Shown here: positions 7,635-9,736 of the stretch, piece by piece
How the letters are laid out: the number at the start of each line of letters is the position of its first letter
How positions within the stretch are numbered: position 1 is the first letter of the stretch
NCBI GenBank assembly: GCA_020720705.1
Contig: DYOJ01000038.1
Location: forward strand, 3,593 to 13,328
DNA: 9,736 nt
Origin: Acetofilamentum sp.
Lineage (GTDB): Bacteria > Bacteroidota > Bacteroidia > Bacteroidales > JAADGE01
Direction of reading: 5' to 3'
Translations under genes and position numbers: made by a program
The notes under the pieces: model-generated
Databases searched by the model: none
Seen by the model: the letters and a program-made list of their open reading frames with translations, nothing else
Told to the model about the DNA's origin: nothing

Positions 7635-7642
7635 CAAAGTTA
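7635..7642 (-). promoter_or_regulatory. Candidate -7 promoter element for the PDDEXK gene
   Basis: On the minus strand this reads TAACTTTG, a full match to the Bacteroidota -7 form TAnnTTTG, about 115 bp upstream of the PDDEXK start. The nearest TTTG on the minus strand (7667-7670) is 24 bp away, slightly longer than the usual -33/-7 spacing. It overlaps closely with a plus-strand TATTTTTG, so the two divergent promoters could compete. Confidence 0.35.
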
Positions 7643-7645
7643 GTT

Positions 7646-7653
7646 TATTTTTG
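7646..7653 (+). promoter_or_regulatory. Candidate -7 promoter element, plus strand (distal, pssA)
   Basis: TATTTTTG matches TAnnTTTG on the plus strand, 3 bp from the opposing minus-strand element. The nearest upstream TTTG (7616-7619) is 26 bp away, which is longer than usual. If used, the pssA leader would be about 255 nt. Such T-rich matches arise often by chance in DNA of this composition. Confidence 0.2.
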
Positions 7654-7755
7654 TAAACAGAAAATTCAAACATCAATATTTCTGCGAAAACACTGCAAAC
7701 GTTTGAATTAACACATAAATAATTGAATTTTTTTTTTAGTTTGTAAAAAAGAAAT

Positions 7756-7763
7756 TACATTTG
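7756..7763 (+). promoter_or_regulatory. Candidate -7 promoter element for pssA (proximal)
   Basis: TACATTTG is a full match to TAnnTTTG, about 150 bp upstream of the pssA start. There is no TTG at the ideal -33 distance; TTTG at 7740-7743 is too near and TTG at 7723-7725 is too far. A TATAAT lies further on at 7785-7790, but the primary sigma factor of Bacteroidota does not normally use that form. Confidence 0.3.
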
Positions 7764-7855
7764 TCTCGAATGGTCTCATTTTTGTATAATCATAGTTACA
7801 ATTTGGAACGGTTTAATTATATAAATGTCTTTGTTATATCGTTTCTTGTAAATGT

Positions 7856-7875
7856 ATTCTGTTCAATAACAGAGT
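7856..7875 (+). other. Small hairpin in the pssA leader
   Basis: TCTGTT (7858-7863), loop CAAT, AACAGA (7868-7873) form a perfect 6-bp stem. It extends to 8 bp with one G-T pair and is followed by four T. It ends 39 bp before the pssA start. It is too short and weak to call a terminator; a role in translation or leader stability is speculative. Confidence 0.3.
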
Positions 7876-7914
7876 TTTAACAAATAAAAATCAGTCAAAA
7901 CGCCACATTCGTTT

Positions 7915-9063
7915 ATGAAATCAACAGACATGCGCTTTTTTACGCTCCCGAATATTATAACTTTGTTAGGGCTGACATCAGGGAGTATCGCCGTGTTTTA
8001 TGCACTTAACAATCCGACAAAATTATACTACGCGTCTTATTTTATTTTTCTGGCAATGGTGTTTGATTTTTTAGACGGCTTTTTTGCTCGTTTATTAAAT
8101 CAACGAACAAAAATAGGAAAAGAATTAGACTCACTTGCCGATATTGTTAATTTTGGAGTAGCCCCCGCTGTTGTTGTTTTTCAGTTACTGAAAATTGCCT
8201 TAAAAGTAAAAGAGTTCAATTTAAATTTACCTGTTGAACAGATTTTAGTGCTCCTAAGTCCCATATTGTTGATTTTATTTGCCGCATTGCGCTTGGCTCG
8301 ATATAATGTTGATAAAAATCAAACCGAACATTTTATCGGTATTCCGACACCCGCAGTGGCAGCCTTTTTCGCGTCTTTACCGCTTGTAAAAGATTTTGAT
8401 CCGGGTAGCTTACTCGTTCTTTATCAATGGCTTGACCTCGTTCCCTTTAAAGTTGAAATGTCTATTTTGGCTTTGGAAATTTTCGTCATGGAAAGTCAGT
8501 GGTTTTATTTGCCTTTGGTGTTGTTCTTTTCCGTATTGATGATAGGGAACTTTCCGATGTTCTCATTAAAATTTGGAAATCTGAATTTTAAAACAAATTC
8601 AGTAAGATACGTTTTTCTGATTTTTTCAATCATCTTTTTGGGTTTAATGCAAAGTTTTGCCATACCGCTCGTCATTTTTATGTATATTGCTTTGTCTGCA
8701 GCACAAAATATCAAGCATAAATTAACGCAAAAGAAATTGCCGAAACAGGAAGAAGATCTACATCTGAACGATGGCTTTCATTTGGCTTTGTCATTGCCGG
8801 AATTAAAAATGTATTCCGCTGAAATAGAGATACTTCCAATGTCAGAGGTCGTGCAAAAGCGAAACGAAGAAATTTTGCGTGAAATTCGTTCGGAATATAA
8901 AGACATCATTTTCAATATCAAAACCGGAAATTTCATAACCATGCGTGTTGAGGCTGAAAGTGAAGATGTTGCAAAACTAAGAGTAGGTAATGTGTGTGCA
9001 AACATTTTGACCAAACATGGTTTAAAAGACCTGCAATACAACGTTCACAAATTGTGCAACTAA
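7915..9063 (+). CDS. pssA: CDP-diacylglycerol-serine O-phosphatidyltransferase with C-terminal PurS-like extension
   Basis: PssA makes phosphatidylserine from CDP-diacylglycerol and L-serine in the inner membrane; decarboxylation then gives phosphatidylethanolamine. The CDP-alcohol phosphotransferase signature is complete: D51, D54-G55, A58-R59, then G68, D72 and D76 with the canonical spacing. Residues about 7-30, 36-52, 76-98, 108-126, 140-156, 195-212 and 229-264 are hydrophobic, giving several membrane helices. The protein has 382 residues, while family members of this type are usually about 235-260. The extra length is a charged linker (about 268-297) and a soluble domain at about 299-382 that resembles PurS. 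The enzyme call is firm and the extension call is moderate. The ATG at 7915 is preferred; the methionine at residue 6 is an alternative start just before the conserved LPNIITLLGL segment. The gene is convergent with nth, with 12 bp between stop codons. Confidence 0.93.
   Translation: MKSTDMRFFTLPNIITLLGLTSGSIAVFYALNNPTKLYYASYFIFLAMVFDFLDGFFARLLNQRTKIGKELDSLADIVNFGVAPAVVVFQLLKIALKVKEFNLNLPVEQILVLLSPILLILFAALRLARYNVDKNQTEHFIGIPTPAVAAFFASLPLVKDFDPGSLLVLYQWLDLVPFKVEMSILALEIFVMESQWFYLPLVLFFSVLMIGNFPMFSLKFGNLNFKTNSVRYVFLIFSIIFLGLMQSFAIPLVIFMYIALSAAQNIKHKLTQKKLPKQEEDLHLNDGFHLALSLPELKMYSAEIEILPMSEVVQKRNEEILREIRSEYKDIIFNIKTGNFITMRVEAESEDVAKLRVGNVCANILTKHGLKDLQYNVHKLCN
8809..9060 (+). other. PurS-like domain at the C-terminus of PssA
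   Basis: Residues 299-382 of the PssA protein align by eye, without gaps through the first 40 positions, to Bacillus-type PurS as I remember it. The region starts with MY and strand residues, followed by a helix. K336-T337-G338-N339 falls exactly where PurS has RIGK, then strand FITMRVEAESED. A helix with VCANILTKHGLKDLQY matches MCEKLLANxVIEDYRY. PurS is the small subunit of formylglycinamidine synthase in purine synthesis. Finding this fold attached to a phospholipid enzyme suggests reuse as a dimerisation or regulatory module on the cytosolic side; that role is inference. Confidence 0.5.
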
Positions 9064-9075
9064 TTGATTTTCAAA

Positions 9076-9717
9076 TTATTTTATTTCGCCTTGTTCTTTT
9101 TTACACCATAAAGCAATTTTGCAATCCGAGCATTTCGGAGAGCGAGCCGTGCAAACATACCGACCATGCAGAATAAGCCAATGATGTGCCCTACCAATCA
9201 GATTTTCAGGAATATAGGAAACCAATTGCTTTTCGGTTTCTAAAGGTGTTTTTGCATTTTCTGACAGTCCGACACGCTCTGCAATCCTGAAAACATGTGT
9301 ATCTACAGCCATGGTCGGCTTATCGTAAATGACTGAAAGGATTACATTTGCCGTTTTTCTGCCTACACCGGGCAATTTTTGTAAATCTTCATGTGTATCC
9401 GGTATCACACTGTTAAACTCGGAAACCAACATCGAAGCCATACCGACTAAATGTTTTGCTTTATTGTTTGGGTAAGAGCAACTGCGAATGTATTCAAAAA
9501 CTTCTTCAACGTCTGAATCAGCAAGCGTTTGCGCGTCAGGAAATCGCTTGAACAACAGTCGTGTGATTTCGTTTACACGTTTATCGGTACATTGTGCCGA
9601 GAGTATAACTGCCACGAGCAATTCAAACGGATTCGAATAGTGCAATTCGGTTTCGGCAGGGGATTCTGCTTGTTGAAAATAATTTAAAATTTCAGTGTAA
9701 CGTTCTTGTGTTGTCAT
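9076..9717 (-). CDS. nth: Endonuclease III (DNA glycosylase/AP lyase)
   Basis: Base-excision repair enzyme that removes oxidised pyrimidines and cleaves at abasic sites. The protein has 213 residues, close to E. coli Nth (211). The helix-hairpin-helix is LPGVGRKTAN (115-124), with K121 matching catalytic Lys120 of E. coli. The catalytic aspartate is D139 in VDTHVFRIAERVGL. The four cysteines C189, C196, C199 and C205 give the C-x6-C-x2-C-x5-C pattern of the 4Fe-4S cluster. The N-terminus ELHYSNPFELLVAVILSAQCTDKRVN is typical of the family and supports the chosen start. Its stop lies 12 bp from the pssA stop, with no obvious hairpin between them. Only 19 bp upstream of the start are visible, so any partner gene on that side cannot be judged. 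Confidence 0.97.
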   Translation of the reverse strand: MTTQERYTEILNYFQQAESPAETELHYSNPFELLVAVILSAQCTDKRVNEITRLLFKRFPDAQTLADSDVEEVFEYIRSCSYPNNKAKHLVGMASMLVSEFNSVIPDTHEDLQKLPGVGRKTANVILSVIYDKPTMAVDTHVFRIAERVGLSENAKTPLETEKQLVSYIPENLIGRAHHWLILHGRYVCTARSPKCSDCKIALWCKKEQGEIK

Positions 9718-9736
9718 GGAATCTATAATGTCATCG

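Larger units (their letters stand above)
7521..7914. other. 394-bp divergent intergenic region, AT-rich, no gene seen
   Basis: The region lies between the minus-strand PDDEXK gene and plus-strand pssA, so it must serve both directions. It contains long A/T runs (ten T at 7728-7737), promoter-like elements on both strands, a small hairpin near the pssA end and the right copy of the flanking repeat. Short open frames, such as one of 23 codons starting at 7779 on the minus strand, have no supporting features. No tRNA, riboswitch or mobile-element end was recognised. Confidence 0.6.

Noticed and set aside
7710..7779. 23-codon minus-strand frame beginning MRPFET, similar to the HhH gene start MRPIV
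   Set aside because: The shared part is only the 11-mer repeat; the rest runs through a poly-A stretch and shows no protein-like pattern.
7761..7790. Sigma-70-like TTGTCT and TATAAT with 18-bp spacing
   Set aside because: Bacteroidota primary sigma factors recognise a different pattern, and TATAAT is frequent by chance in DNA this AT-rich.

Overview
The window looks like chromosomal DNA of a Bacteroidota bacterium, probably Bacteroidales or a near relative. The DNA is AT-rich and start codons lack clear Shine-Dalgarno sequences. Candidate promoters fit the Bacteroidota TAnnTTTG form better than the classical -35/-10 form. Family-level signs point the same way: a secreted helix-hairpin-helix protein with a barrel-like body, and a long RecQ without HRDC. 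No rRNA, tRNA, CRISPR array, transposase or integrase gene was seen.

Layout, left to right. (1) Bases 1-2175, plus strand: the 3' end of an unrecognised gene with a tandem 12-bp repeat at the window edge, then lpxA (first step of lipid A synthesis), then a membrane-anchored family 2 glycosyltransferase. The gaps are 18 and 15 bp, so this is probably one envelope operon. (2) Bases 2407-4320, plus: a RecQ-family helicase with an extra region of about 160 residues between the helicase core and the zinc site. (3) Bases 4327-6378, minus: a secreted protein with N-terminal helix-hairpin-helix motifs and a long beta-rich body, tail-to-tail with recQ with 6 bp between. (4) Bases 6498-7520, minus: a lone YhcG/DUF1016-type PDDEXK nuclease gene. 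It is visibly more AT-rich than its neighbours and is flanked by short imperfect direct repeats, so it may have been acquired. (5) Bases 7521-7914: a 394-bp AT-rich divergent intergenic region with promoter-like sites on both strands. (6) Bases 7915-9063, plus: phosphatidylserine synthase (PssA), longer than usual because of a C-terminal region that resembles PurS. (7) Bases 9076-9717, minus: endonuclease III, tail-to-tail with pssA with 12 bp between.

The genes fall into envelope biogenesis (lpxA, glycosyltransferase, pssA, possibly the secreted HhH protein) and DNA processing (recQ, nth, the PDDEXK protein). Most of the window is ordinary housekeeping. The strongest observation is the apparent PssA/PurS-like fusion. 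The next is the YhcG gene, which looks like a small insertion between older genes. I see no clear multi-gene novel system.
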